Notes: generated by a model not told the origin, from the letters alone. 64,000 nt of DNA from Pantoea sp. SOD02 (GCF_024707505.1 NZ_CP102604.1:496001-560000); one strand, 5' to 3'; counted from the stretch's first letter, positions 31,301 through 40,382 are shown. Made by a program: numbers and translations.

Positions 31301-33859
31301 AAAGGCTTCTGCTTTGATGTTGAATGCGTTATCCAGTTTGGCCAACGTCATCAAACGAATAAAGTTGTCCTCTTCGCGCTCTTTATTAGCAAAGCGAATC
31401 GGCTGTTCCGTCATATCGATAAAGGTACGTACCGCGATGGTACCGTACGAGTGTCCCGCGCCTTCAGCACGCTCTTTGAACAGGCCGAGCAACGGTACTT
31501 CCGCTTCGCCCTGAATTTTCAACGAGCTCTGGTGCCAGTCAACTGCCATCTGAGCGATCGCCGGGAAGCCTGCGCCGCCGACAGGAGTTTTGATATTCGG
31601 GAAATATTTCTTCAATACCGGATCGTCGGTATTCAGGAAGTTCGGCTCGAAGAACTCGCCGCAGCTGTAGCTCTCAACAGTACACAGGCCGACTTTACCC
31701 ATGGTTTTCATCAGCGCTTTTTCGGCTGCTTTGGCATAGCGTTTAAAGGCTTTATTGCCTTCTTCGCCTTCACCGAATTTCTCTTCCGCACGCATCTGCA
31801 CGCCGAGTGGGTAAACGGCAGAAGCACCGAAGCCCAGCGTCGCCGCGATGTGGTGTGAAGAGATGCTTTGACCACTTTCGACTACCAGCGAAACATCCAG
31901 GCGCAGACCTTCCTGCACTAAGCGCTGGTTGATCGCCGACACCATCAGCAGCATCGGAATCGCTGCGTGCGTTGAGGAGATATGACGATCGGTGATCACC
32001 GCGATGCCGCCTTGCTGGCGTGCGAAATCCACCACATGCTGGGCTAAGTCATCAATGGCTTTTTCCAGCGCGTTGGCGTTGGCCGCACGGCTGACGATAT
32101 CTTTGCCAACGACTGGCTCGTACAGCATCTCGAAGCGCGCATAAGGTGCGACGGTTTGCTCGCGCAGGCGCAGCATGTCGAGGTGCGTCAGAATTGGCGT
32201 TGGAACAATGATTTGCTGACCTTTGCTGCGGCCGAGATGCGGTTTTGCACCCAGAGCAACACGCAGCGTCATGCCGTCCGCTTCACGAATCGAATCGAGC
32301 GGCGGGTTGGTGACTTGTGCAAAACGTTGTGAGAAGTAGTGCGCCATGCCGCCTTCGTGATCGGACAGGCCGTTGATGGCGTTGCCGTAACCCATTGCTG
32401 AGATCTTCTCAGCGCCGGTTTGCAGCATCGGGTCCATCATGAATTTGAAGCTTTCCTGGTTGTAGTAGTAGGCGACAAAACGCTGATAGGTTTTGAGGTC
32501 ACCACGATAACGCAGCGGCGAGCCGAGCTGCTCTGCCTGAATTTCCGGCAAGTCGGCGAGATCGATACGCGCTTTGCCCAGCAGCGACAGGTAATCTTTT
32601 TCAGCCGCCAGTTTTTCCAGCGCTTCAACCGTGGTGTAAGAGCGTTTCTCTTTGTGATCGTAATAGAGCATGCCGCCCGCTTCGATACGGCCACGACGCA
32701 GTACGCTTTCCGGTGGGAAGGCGATCTGGCCTGCTTCAGACATCGCACCGATGTATTCCGCAGTTTCAACGGAACGCAGTGGACGGAGGCCGAGGCGGTC
32801 AAGACGCGCGCCGATCACTTCACCGTTACCGAAGATCAGCGCAGCTGGGCCATCGTTCTTCTCTTCATATAAAGAGAAGTACTCGAGCATGGCGCGCACT
32901 TCGTTTGAGAGTGACGTATCGTTCTCCCACGCCGGCGGCATCATCGAAACCACGGCGTTGATCAGGTCGAGATTATCTTCCATCAAACGGCTGTGGATGC
33001 TCTGGTCGAGACGTGAGCTGTCTGACTGACCTTTTGGACGCACGATTTTTTTACCGCGCGCCAGCATCAGTGCCGCTTCAGCAATGCGATTTTTACGATC
33101 GGTGTTCAGCTCGCCGTTGTGCGCCATTAAGCGGAACGGTTGCGCCATGGTGGTATGCGGATCGGTGTTGGTCGAGAAGCGGGTGTGGAAAAACAGCCCG
33201 CGCACCTGATGGTCCGCATCGGTCAAATCTTTGAAGTATGGGATCACTTCGTTGGAGTTCAGGCGTGCTTTAAATACCTGCGTGCGCGAAGAGAGCGACA
33301 GCGGATAGAGGCCGCCGAATTCGCTTTCGGTAAAGGCGCGTGCTTCGATATCCAGCAGCGCGCGATAAATCTGGCGCTCGAATTCGAGTTGTTCAGTCAC
33401 TTCCTGCGGCGCGGCAAAAATCCACTGCACAATCGGCAGCTGGAATTGCAGGGCGGCCGGGCGCGTCACGCTGCCGTCCAACGGCATATCGCGTTTCACT
33501 AAGATCGGGAAGTTATGCGCCGCCAGCGTTTCTTCAACCAAACGCTCAGCGTTGGCTCGCAGCTCTGCATCTTTTGGCACAAAAAAGTTACCGACGCCGA
33601 AACGGCCGGCTTCCAGCGCCAGACCGGTAACCTTGCGGAAGAAGTTCAGGGAGAGATCGACGTTTACACCCGCGCCATCGCCCACGCCTTCGGCAGACAT
33701 GCCGCCACGATGCGGGACTGTGCATAGCGCGCTATGGGCCATCCGCAGAATCTCATGAGTCTGCTCGCCGTCCTTACGGGTAATGAAACCTACACCACAG
33801 CTATCACTTCCGGCTGATGGGTCATACAAACCATAGGGATTCGGTTTTTGCGTGGACAT
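28328..33859 (-). CDS. Divergent long glutamate synthase (GOGAT) large subunit
   Basis: 1843 residues from ATG 33859, which has AAGGAGA six bases upstream; typical GltB is about 1490. Class-II amidotransferase: Cys21 in SDSCGVGF after a 20-residue propeptide, RFSTNTDP (about 228) and AHNGELNT (about 246). Then a central domain (FAQVTNPPLDSIREA), an FMN synthase domain (GAKPGEGGQLP, SPPPHHDTYSIEDLAQLI, NTGGTGA) and a GXGXG domain. Deviations: the iron-sulfur motif is CVMAKNCNVKC (C1267, C1273, C1277; Cx5Cx3C instead of Cx5Cx4C); the usual DGGLKTG FMN loop reads SGAQQTG; about 150 extra residues precede the FMN domain (about 840-1015); and about 175 residues are added at the C-terminus. It is followed by a diflavin reductase, not gltD. 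It should make glutamate from glutamine and 2-oxoglutarate; activity is inferred. Confidence 0.88.
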   Translation of the reverse strand: MSTQKPNPYGLYDPSAGSDSCGVGFITRKDGEQTHEILRMAHSALCTVPHRGGMSAEGVGDGAGVNVDLSLNFFRKVTGLALEAGRFGVGNFFVPKDAELRANAERLVEETLAAHNFPILVKRDMPLDGSVTRPAALQFQLPIVQWIFAAPQEVTEQLEFERQIYRALLDIEARAFTESEFGGLYPLSLSSRTQVFKARLNSNEVIPYFKDLTDADHQVRGLFFHTRFSTNTDPHTTMAQPFRLMAHNGELNTDRKNRIAEAALMLARGKKIVRPKGQSDSSRLDQSIHSRLMEDNLDLINAVVSMMPPAWENDTSLSNEVRAMLEYFSLYEEKNDGPAALIFGNGEVIGARLDRLGLRPLRSVETAEYIGAMSEAGQIAFPPESVLRRGRIEAGGMLYYDHKEKRSYTTVEALEKLAAEKDYLSLLGKARIDLADLPEIQAEQLGSPLRYRGDLKTYQRFVAYYYNQESFKFMMDPMLQTGAEKISAMGYGNAINGLSDHEGGMAHYFSQRFAQVTNPPLDSIREADGMTLRVALGAKPHLGRSKGQQIIVPTPILTHLDMLRLREQTVAPYARFEMLYEPVVGKDIVSRAANANALEKAIDDLAQHVVDFARQQGGIAVITDRHISSTHAAIPMLLMVSAINQRLVQEGLRLDVSLVVESGQSISSHHIAATLGFGASAVYPLGVQMRAEEKFGEGEEGNKAFKRYAKAAEKALMKTMGKVGLCTVESYSCGEFFEPNFLNTDDPVLKKYFPNIKTPVGGAGFPAIAQMAVDWHQSSLKIQGEAEVPLLGLFKERAEGAGHSYGTIAVRTFIDMTEQPIRFANKEREEDNFIRLMTLAKLDNAFNIKAEAFKDSSFERIPNDVIDTFAITPDYRQFSGLMHAERKRRPAALRDILALPCDLTHVDSEAEFGRKLGRYSLVNNGFATRGLKCEAVNGSLNQFELRLIDAIAGLKPENERLEALARALKTRFTDDIESSSVADGVLHITAYGKAADYLSLIFTALPSLPLEEIQPAHEITRTFASGAMSHGALVAPAHEAVAHGTNMVGGMSNCGEGGEHYSRHGTIRASRIKQLASGRFGVWAAYLADPMLEELEIKIGQGAKPGEGGQLPAPKVTVEIAAARGGTPGVELVSPPPHHDTYSIEDLAQLIHDCKAARVRVIVKLVSSEGIGTIAVGVAKAGADVINVAGNTGGTGAASVTSLKYTGRVAEIGIAEVHQALCANGLRDKVQLRCSGAQQTGSDVIKSALLGGDSFEFGTTALMMLKCVMAKNCNVKCPAGLTTNAEAFDGDPRQLAQYFINVAQEVREFLARLGLRSLREARGRSDLLHLMDHPLEVGKLDLRAMLTVVPEQKIAKPVYLEKDFELDDGWVNELKTQLVGVGSREIALGAGITLNNRNKSVGGQLAIDIERMLNHELPKDQLAALPAVMKDDRGRHYLAPRSVLINTSGSAGQSFGAFCNDGMQMKHYGTCNDGVGKGQCGGELVVMSPGGGAQDSDGNVLIGNFALFGATGGRLFVQGQAGDRFAVRNSGATAVVEGVGDFCCEYMTNGAILNLGTFGKGFGNGMSGGFAYQYDPYGSLAAHAAGDSVLFGSIADEDEMAQVHKQAVLTMLNWHLEATQSPRAAWLLDNWETECHHFVYVMPRSLLLYQDGTEILKAKSRKDLLEELSTSLAAHQVTKFKSAWRDGKTIANGAVPAYGATDTLEMFVLLNNYTVLSLAQQLALGKLPKGTAVEDPAVEKAVRNLLMTEDFTLISRLQRHARSAIESYSDDELASLIAAKRMADYKAALTQRNIRSMDSLATYGWIIYQDACNREVLGHLPDFEELFARAALPEIAAAVGKLS

Positions 33860-34761
33860 TGAGAGTCTCCTTAAACTTCTTTTGACATTACCTGCATTAT
33901 TTCGCGTACCGCAGCGTGGCATTTAGAGCCAACGCGGCGGTATCAATTCTTGTGCCGCTCAGTAAAGAGCGGGCGTCGCAGCACCGAGCAAAGGCTCTCA
34001 AGACACTGTTGTCACGTCCTTAATGAGCTGCTCTTTTTATTCCGGTCTCTTTCGGGAGATAGCTTGCATCCAGAGGGAGGCTTCTTGCTGCATAGATATG
34101 CCGAGACACAGGCCCACCAGGAAAGCTTCCAGTGGAATTCCAACTTATCGGGAAAGCGAACTCAGGTCAAATAGCCAGCTTTGTTGCGGGTAATTGGCTT
34201 TTTCGTCACTTAATTAAATGATTATTAAGGTTTTATTGCGTAAATTTATGTCAATCTCCCGCTGCGCATTCCCCCAGGAAGTGTGAGCCGTCTCACTGTG
34301 ACCCAGCCCTCTAATATCCAAACAATGCTGGCAGGAAGGGTTATAACAGCATTTAATTCTGTTGGGGGCAGTTGATACACAGCATGTATCTGTTTTTCTT
34401 ATGGCGTCATATTTGAATCAAAATGGGGCTGCCATTAGTAAAATTAATCACGCGAGGCGTGCTTAAAAAATCACTTAAGTTGAATGGGTATGCAATAAAG
34501 AGGTGCAACCATCAGGAAAAATGGCTGCCAGGGTGCTGATTAGCACAGGATGTTGAGATAAGGCCCACAAAAGCGCGGCCCTCCAGATTATTCAGTTGGC
34601 AGAATTAGTCAAGCGCTTTGCGCATATAGAAGGGAACGTCGGCGAAATCGCGCTGCGATGCACCATTACAGGGCATAACCCGCGTGATATGGCAGGGTGA
34701 AGCGGGGCAGCGCAGCGATAATTACGCTATCATGAGCCAGATTTCGTTCAGGGAGCTCGTA
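33860..34761. other. Divergent regulatory region between the GOGAT-like gene and arcB
   Basis: 902 bases without a convincing gene (the frame extending arcB to 34684 is not conserved). It holds the promoters of both divergent units. The part near 34200-34260 is AT-rich (TTAATTAAATGATTATTAAGG), suitable for Lrp, IHF or H-NS type binding. Short inverted repeats such as CTCTTTCGGGAG near 34046 could belong to a GOGAT leader. In E. coli yhcC occupies part of this interval; here it is absent. Confidence 0.6.
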
Positions 34762-37116
34762 ATGAAACAGATTCGTCTTTTAGCGCAGTACTACGTTGAT
34801 TTGATGGTCAAACTCGGCCTGGTGCGTTTTTCGCTACTGTTAGCCTCGGCGCTGGTCGTACTGGCGATGGTGGTGCAGATGGCCGTCACCATGGTGTTGC
34901 GCGGACATGTGGAAAGCATCGACGTTGTCCGCTCCATCTTCTTCGGTCTGTTAATTACGCCCTGGGCAGTCTATTTCCTCTCGGTGGTGGTCGATCAGCT
35001 GGAAGAGTCGCGCCAACGCCTGTCAAAACTGGTGGATAAGCTGGAAGAGATGCGTACGCGCGATCTCGAGCTTAATCAGCAGATGAAGGAGACCATCACC
35101 CAGCTTAATCAGGAAATTAATGATCGTATTAAAGCTGAGCAGGCGCGTGAGCAGGTGATGGATAAGCTGCGCGAAGAGATGGCACGACGCGAGCAGGCGC
35201 AAATCGAGCTGGAACAGCAATCCTCCTTCCTGCGCTCTTTCCTGGATGCATCACCGGATTTGGTGTTCTACCGCAACATTGATAAGCAGTTCTCCGGTTG
35301 TAACCGCGCCATGGAACTGCTAACCGGCATGAGCGAAAAGCAGTTGATTGGCCTGACTCCGCGCGATATCTACGATGACGAAGCCGCCACTAAAGTGCTG
35401 GAAACCGATGAGAAAGTGTTCCGCCACAATGTATCGCTGACGTACGAACAGTGGCTGCAATATCCCGACGGGCGCAAAGCCTGTTTCGAAATCCGTAAAG
35501 TGCCCTATTACGATCGCGTGGGTAAACGCAGTGGCCTGATGGGCTTTGGCCGCGATATTACTGAGCGTAAGCGCTATCAGGACGCGCTGGAGAACGCCAG
35601 CCGTGAGAAGACCACCTTTATTTCTACTATCAGCCACGAGCTCCGTACGCCGCTGAATGGCATCGTTGGGCTGAGCCGCATCCTGCTGGATACCGATCTC
35701 AATCAGGAGCAACTCAAGTACCTCAAAACCATCCACGTTTCAGCCATCACGCTGGGCAACATCTTCAATGACGTGATCGAAGTGGACAAAATCGAGCGCC
35801 GTAAAGTGCAGCTGGATAATCAACCGCTTGATTTCACCGGCTTCCTCGCCGATCTGGAAAATCTCTCTGGTCTGCTGGCGCAGCCAAAAGGGCTGAAGTT
35901 TGTTATGGCGCCAGAGTTGCCGCTGCCGCATAAAATCTCGGCGGATGGTACGCGCTTGCGTCAGATTCTGTGGAACCTGATTGGCAACGCCGTGAAATTT
36001 ACCCAGCAGGGCGAGATTGTGGTGCGCGTCGCCTATCGTCAGGATGAAACGCTGCACTTTGAAGTGCAGGATTCCGGCATGGGCATTCCGCAGGAAGAGC
36101 AGGATAAGATCTTCGCGATGTACTACCAGGTGAAAGATCAACATGGCGGCAAACCGGCGACGGGTACCGGCATCGGTTTAGCGGTTTCGCGTCGTCTGGC
36201 ACAGGCGATGGGCGGCGATATCAGCGTCAGTAGCGTCGCGGGGCAGGGTTCCTGCTTTACCGTCGAGATTAACGCGCCACGCGTCGCTGAGGAAGTTGAA
36301 GACGATAATCTGGATGACAGCATGCCGTTGCCGGCGCTGCACGTGTTGCTGGTGGAAGATATCGAGCTCAACGTCATTGTGGCGCGGTCGGTGCTGGAGA
36401 AGTTGGGCTGCAGCGTCGACGTCGCGATGACCGGAACGGACGCGCTGTCGATGTTTGATCCGCAGGAGTTCGATCTGGTGCTGCTCGACATTCAGCTACC
36501 GGATATGACCGGCCTCGACGTGTCGCGCGCTATCCATCAGCGTTATGCCGATGTGGCGCTGCCGCCGCTGGTGGCATTGACCGCCAACGTGCTGAAAGAC
36601 AAAAAAGAGTATCTCGATGCCGGCATGGATGATGTGTTGAGCAAGCCGCTTGCCGTGCCAGCGCTTACGGCGGTGATCAAGAAGTTCTGGGATTATCAAC
36701 CTGAGCAGGAAGAGATAGCCGTCGAGTCATCAGACGAGCAGTCACGCACGCTTTTAGATGTGGCGATGTTGGAGCAATACATTGAGCTGGTTGGCCCAGG
36801 ATTGATTACCCAAAGCCTCACCATGTTTGAGCAGATGATGCCGGGTTACCTCGACGTGCTGGATTCCAACATGATGGCACGCGATCAAAAAGGCATAGCT
36901 GAAGAAGGGCACAAGATCAAAGGTGCAGCAGGTTCGGTTGGCTTACTGCATTTGCAGCAGTTAGCGAAACAGATTCAGTCGCCAGAATTGCCAGCGTGGT
37001 GGGACAACGTGCAAGAGTGGGTTGACGAATTAAAACAGGAATGGCTCAAAGACGTGAACGTGTTACGTGAATGGGTAGCAGAGCGGGAAAAATCACAGGA
37101 CGTTAGAAAAAAATGA
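34762..37116 (+). CDS. arcB: Aerobic respiration sensor kinase ArcB
   Basis: 784 residues from ATG 34762 (MKQIRLLAQYYVDLMVKLGL), preceded by GGGAG. Two membrane segments, a coiled coil (about 80-150), a PAS domain (FLRSFLDASPDLVFYRN), HisKA with His292 (SHELRTP), HATPase with GTGIGLAVSRR, receiver with Asp576 (VLLDIQLPD), and HPt with His717 (EEGHKIKGAAGS). All positions match E. coli ArcB. It senses the quinone redox state and phosphorylates ArcA. The coiled coil differs from E. coli mainly in residue choice. Its last codons overlap the ArcZ terminator on the other strand. Confidence 0.98.
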   Translation: MKQIRLLAQYYVDLMVKLGLVRFSLLLASALVVLAMVVQMAVTMVLRGHVESIDVVRSIFFGLLITPWAVYFLSVVVDQLEESRQRLSKLVDKLEEMRTRDLELNQQMKETITQLNQEINDRIKAEQAREQVMDKLREEMARREQAQIELEQQSSFLRSFLDASPDLVFYRNIDKQFSGCNRAMELLTGMSEKQLIGLTPRDIYDDEAATKVLETDEKVFRHNVSLTYEQWLQYPDGRKACFEIRKVPYYDRVGKRSGLMGFGRDITERKRYQDALENASREKTTFISTISHELRTPLNGIVGLSRILLDTDLNQEQLKYLKTIHVSAITLGNIFNDVIEVDKIERRKVQLDNQPLDFTGFLADLENLSGLLAQPKGLKFVMAPELPLPHKISADGTRLRQILWNLIGNAVKFTQQGEIVVRVAYRQDETLHFEVQDSGMGIPQEEQDKIFAMYYQVKDQHGGKPATGTGIGLAVSRRLAQAMGGDISVSSVAGQGSCFTVEINAPRVAEEVEDDNLDDSMPLPALHVLLVEDIELNVIVARSVLEKLGCSVDVAMTGTDALSMFDPQEFDLVLLDIQLPDMTGLDVSRAIHQRYADVALPPLVALTANVLKDKKEYLDAGMDDVLSKPLAVPALTAVIKKFWDYQPEQEEIAVESSDEQSRTLLDVAMLEQYIELVGPGLITQSLTMFEQMMPGYLDVLDSNMMARDQKGIAEEGHKIKGAAGSVGLLHLQQLAKQIQSPELPAWWDNVQEWVDELKQEWLKDVNVLREWVAEREKSQDVRKK

Positions 37117-37226
37117 CCCCAGTCGAAACTGGGGTGCGCGAATACTGCGCCAACACCAGGGAAATGGGTACTGCTGCTATTATTAGAAATCGAATAAGAA
37201 AGCAACAGTTCGGTATTGGTTAACGC
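37107..37226 (-). ncRNA. arcZ: Small regulatory RNA ArcZ (RyhA/SraH)
   Basis: On the minus strand the 3' part reads TTTCCCTGGTGTTGGCGCAG, then TATTCGCGCACCCC, then a terminator ACCCCAGT-TTCG-ACTGGGGT with a T-run. This is the conserved processed ArcZ core, including the seed that pairs with rpoS. The terminator stem is 37116-37135, and the T-run (37107-37113) lies in the last codons of arcB, antisense to it. The 5' end is set at about 37226 by analogy with the 121-base E. coli RNA; the 5' half is not conserved. ArcZ is Hfq-dependent, activates rpoS and represses motility and other targets. Its location at the arcB 3' end is as in E. coli. Confidence 0.9.
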
Positions 37227-37992
37227 TTCAAAATCACCTTAACAAATTCGCCAATGCTTGCGACAAGATTCATTAAATTGTGTGATGTTGAGCAGCGATT
37301 AAATACAGAAAACATTAATTTGCTGACACAGTCAAGCAAGGAATTAATTTCTTTGCCATATTGCACTTTTTTTGACCAAATGTTCTGCTTTTTGCCTGGT
37401 TTTGCTGCAGTGACCGGCAGGAAAAGCCTGACACAAGCATGGAAAATCTGATTCTGACAAAAAATTGAGGTTAAGTAAGGTTAACACTCTGATATTGATG
37501 GATAAAAACAGACTTTTCGGCTGGTTATCCAAAACGTTTTGGAAACCTTAAACGGAAAGTTCCAGTTTATAGTTTATTGAATAATGTAAACCAAACGTGC
37601 GGTAAATCGCTTTACCATCCGTGAGGTCGAATGCATACATGATCAGACAGATTTGGGCGCAATTTTCAGAATGGTCTCTGTTATCAATGAACAAGTTCGA
37701 ACAACAATAAAATTGATAGTTAAGCATCATGAAAGCATTTACGTGAGCGATATCACATTCAGTTAAGTGTTCATGCATGCAGCATTTGATCTATTTATCG
37801 TTATGGAACCGATTCCTTTTTGGCGGAAGTGCTTGATGTGATTGGCTCTAATAGAGGAACACTGATTGCGATGGCAACAATTTTCCAGACGTCTTAACCA
37901 GTCTGAGGATAAAATTTAGTGGTTAATCGTTGGTATTCGCTATCGTGACTTGGGTGATTGATTAATACAGGGAACAGGTAAGAGAAAATTGC
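37227..37992. other. AT-rich spacer where elbB is expected
   Basis: 766 bases visibly richer in A and T than the flanking genes. E. coli has elbB between arcZ and mtgA; nothing resembling it is seen. Two short frames (37254-37451 plus, 65 residues; 37548-37778 minus, 76 residues) have no ribosome sites or family resemblance that I recognise, and are not called. The last about 50 bases must contain the mtgA ribosome site (AGGTAAGAGA before 37993). Confidence 0.65.
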
Positions 37993-38715
37993 ATGAGCAA
38001 GAGTAAAGGAACACTGGGAAAACGTATTAAAGTGCTGATTGCTAAAGCGCTACTGGCCTGGCTTGGCATCTGGTTAGCGGGCATTTTGCTGTTTGCTTTT
38101 TTACCGGTACCGTTCTCGGCGGTGATGGTGGAACGGCAAATCAGCGCCTGGTTTACTGGGCGCTTTGATTATGTGGCGCACTCGGATTGGGTCGGCATGG
38201 ACGAAATCTCGCCGTGGATGGCATTAGCAGTTATCGCTTCTGAGGATCAAAAGTTTCCCGAGCATTGGGGCTTTGATGTCGATGCCATCCAGTCAGTGCT
38301 GGATAACGATGGCAATGAACGCATGCGCGGTGCTTCAACGCTTTCACAGCAGACGGCGAAAAACCTGTTTCTGTGGGATGGTCGCAGCTGGTTGCGTAAA
38401 GGGCTGGAAGCAGGATTAACGGTGGGAATCGAAACCGTGTGGACTAAGCGGCGTATCCTGACGGTTTATCTCAATATCGCAGAATTTGGCGACGGCGTGT
38501 TTGGCGTGGAAGAAGCTTCACAGCGCTATTTCCATAAACCCGCTAGCCGCCTGACGATGTCTGAAGCTGCGTTACTGGCAGCGGTGCTGCCCAATCCAAT
38601 CCGTTTCCGCGCCGATGCGCCTTCAGGCTACACGCGGCAGCGGCAGCAGTGGATTATGCGGCAGATGCGCCAGTTGGGCGGCGAGGGTTTCCTCAATCGC
38701 TACAAGCTGCACTGA
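37993..38715 (+). CDS. mtgA: Monofunctional peptidoglycan glycosyltransferase MtgA
   Basis: 240 residues: a single N-terminal membrane segment (about 15-37) and a GT51 domain. The catalytic glutamate lies in [17 protein letters not shown]. The second conserved set is [16 protein letters not shown] and [24 protein letters not shown]. It polymerises lipid II without a transpeptidase domain. The stop lies 5 bases from the convergent npr gene. Confidence 0.96.
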   Translation: MSKSKGTLGKRIKVLIAKALLAWLGIWLAGILLFAFLPVPFSAVMVERQISAWFTGRFDYVAHSDWVGMDEISPWMALAVIASEDQKFPEHWGFDVDAIQSVLDNDGNERMRGASTLSQQTAKNLFLWDGRSWLRKGLEAGLTVGIETVWTKRRILTVYLNIAEFGDGVFGVEEASQRYFHKPASRLTMSEAALLAAVLPNPIRFRADAPSGYTRQRQQWIMRQMRQLGGEGFLNRYKLH

Positions 38716-38720
38716 TAGGT

Positions 38721-38993
38721 TTAATCCTCGTCAAAGCCCGCTTCAAACAGTTCTATAACCGCTGCCAGCGCCTGCTCTTCCTGCGGGCCGCTGGCTTCAA
38801 TCTCAATATGGCCGCCTTTCGCTGAGTCGAGCATCAGCAGCGCAATCACGCTGCTGGCTTCGGCTTCGGTGCCCGATTCGTTACGCAGCAACACTTCAGC
38901 ATCAAAACTCTGCACCAGCTCGAACAGCTTCATTGCCGGGCGCGCGTGCATGCCCAGCTTGTTACGAATCTCAACGGTTTGCTTCACGGTCAT
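38721..38993 (-). CDS. npr: Nitrogen PTS phosphocarrier NPr
   Basis: 90 residues, as in E. coli NPr. The phosphorylated histidine is His16 in [14 protein letters not shown], and the regulatory region [20 protein letters not shown] is typical. It carries phosphate from EI-Ntr (PtsP) to PtsN. Its start overlaps the rapZ stop by 4 bases, and it is the last gene of the rpoN-linked block. Confidence 0.97.
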   Translation of the reverse strand: MTVKQTVEIRNKLGMHARPAMKLFELVQSFDAEVLLRNESGTEAEASSVIALLMLDSAKGGHIEIEASGPQEEQALAAVIELFEAGFDED

Positions 38994-39847
38994 GATTTGC
39001 GTTTTTCCAGAGTGCGATGACGAGATTGCACGTTTTTACCGCGTGAACGGAAATAATCCGCCAGTTGTTCAGCGATATACACTGAACGATGCTTCCCGCC
39101 AGTACAGCCGATGGCGACGGTGAGATAGCTGCGGTTGTTGGTTTCCAGCATCGGCAGCCACAGTTCCAGATAGCTGCGCGTTTGATAGATAAAGTTGTGC
39201 ACTTCGGTGTGACGATCGAGGAAGGCGGCAACTGGACGATCCAGGCCGGTCATCGGACGTAGCTTAGGATCCCAGTGCGGATTCGGCAGGAAACGCACAT
39301 CGAAAACATAATCGGCGTCGATCGGAATGCCGTGTTTGAAGCCGAATGACTCAAACACCATGGTGAGTTCACGCTCGCGCTTGCCCAGCAGGCGCGTGCG
39401 CAGCATCTCCGCCAATTCATGAACCGACATCTCGGACGTATCGATAATCAGATCGGCGCGTGAGCGCAGCGGCTCCAGCAGATCGTTCTCTTCGTCGATA
39501 GCACTTTCCAGCGACAGATTTTTGCTGGAGAGCGGATGCAGGCGACGCGTATCGCTGTAGCGGCGAATCAGCGTGTTGCGATCGGTATCGAGAAACAGCA
39601 GCTGCGGCGAGAAGGTATCCGGCAGATTGTTGAGCGCGGCTTCAAAGACTTCCGGTGATTCCGGCATGTTGCGCACGTCAATGCTGACCGCCGCAGAAAT
39701 ATTGCGTTCGGTTAAGGTATTCGCCAGCTCCGGTAGCAATACCACCGGCAAGTTGTCGACACAGTAGAAGCCCATATCTTCAAGGGCACGCAGCGCGACT
39801 GATTTTCCTGAGCCTGACCGACCGCTAACGATCATCAGCACCATCAC
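38990..39847 (-). CDS. rapZ: RNase adapter protein RapZ
   Basis: 285 residues. The N-terminal P-loop [19 protein letters not shown] and the C-terminal domain with [17 protein letters not shown] and a basic tail are conserved. RapZ binds glucosamine-6-phosphate and delivers the sRNA GlmZ to RNase E. In E. coli the basic C-terminus (here [19 protein letters not shown]) binds RNA. Translation is coupled to npr. Confidence 0.96.
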   Translation of the reverse strand: MMVLMIVSGRSGSGKSVALRALEDMGFYCVDNLPVVLLPELANTLTERNISAAVSIDVRNMPESPEVFEAALNNLPDTFSPQLLFLDTDRNTLIRRYSDTRRLHPLSSKNLSLESAIDEENDLLEPLRSRADLIIDTSEMSVHELAEMLRTRLLGKRERELTMVFESFGFKHGIPIDADYVFDVRFLPNPHWDPKLRPMTGLDRPVAAFLDRHTEVHNFIYQTRSYLELWLPMLETNNRSYLTVAIGCTGGKHRSVYIAEQLADYFRSRGKNVQSRHRTLEKRKS

Positions 39848-39896
39848 ATTTCTCCCGTTTTAAACCGGCGAACAGGCCGGTAAAAGTGTTTCTCGC

Positions 39897-40382
39897 TTAA
39901 GAGTGTGCTTCCTGAGCTTCTGTGATAATGGCGTAGAGCTCTTCGTCGCTCTGTGCCGCACGCAAACGACGACAGACGGTTTTATCCGCCAGACGTTTGG
40001 CAACCAGCGAAAGCGTGTGCAAATGGGTTTTACACTGGTCCGCAGGTACCAGCAGGGCAAACAGCAGGTCAACCGGCTGATTGTCTACCGCATCAAAAGC
40101 GATAGGCTGATCGAGGCTGATAAACACGCCGACAGCGCGTAATGTATCCTCCTCCAGCTTGCCATGTGGAATGGCGATGCCGTTGCCAATACCGGTACTG
40201 CCCATACGTTCGCGGGTCAGGATGGCTTCGAAAAGCGTCTGGTGCGGCAGATTGAGCTGCTTCGCTGCCAGCTCGCTGATAATTTCCAGCGCGCGTTTTT
40301 TACTCTGGCAGTGTACGCCGCTACGGGTACAGTCCAGTGAAAGGACCGAGCTCAATTCCAGTGTTAGATCGTTGTTCATCAT
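39897..40382 (-). CDS. ptsN: Nitrogen PTS EIIA component PtsN
   Basis: 161 residues with the PTS EIIA type-2 signature, including the phosphorylated histidine in GIAIPHGKLEEDT. It regulates potassium transporters and other targets according to its phosphorylation by NPr. It lies between hpf and rapZ in the conserved rpoN operon. The start could be either of two adjacent Met codons. Confidence 0.96.
   Translation of the reverse strand: MMNNDLTLELSSVLSLDCTRSGVHCQSKKRALEIISELAAKQLNLPHQTLFEAILTRERMGSTGIGNGIAIPHGKLEEDTLRAVGVFISLDQPIAFDAVDNQPVDLLFALLVPADQCKTHLHTLSLVAKRLADKTVCRRLRAAQSDEELYAIITEAQEAHS

Noticed and set aside
37254..37451. 65-residue frame downstream of arcB
   Set aside because: No ribosome site, no recognisable family and compositionally like the AT-rich spacer; likely chance.
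37548..37778. 76-residue minus-strand frame in the same spacer
   Set aside because: Cysteine-rich, no clear start signal or family; left as part of the spacer description.
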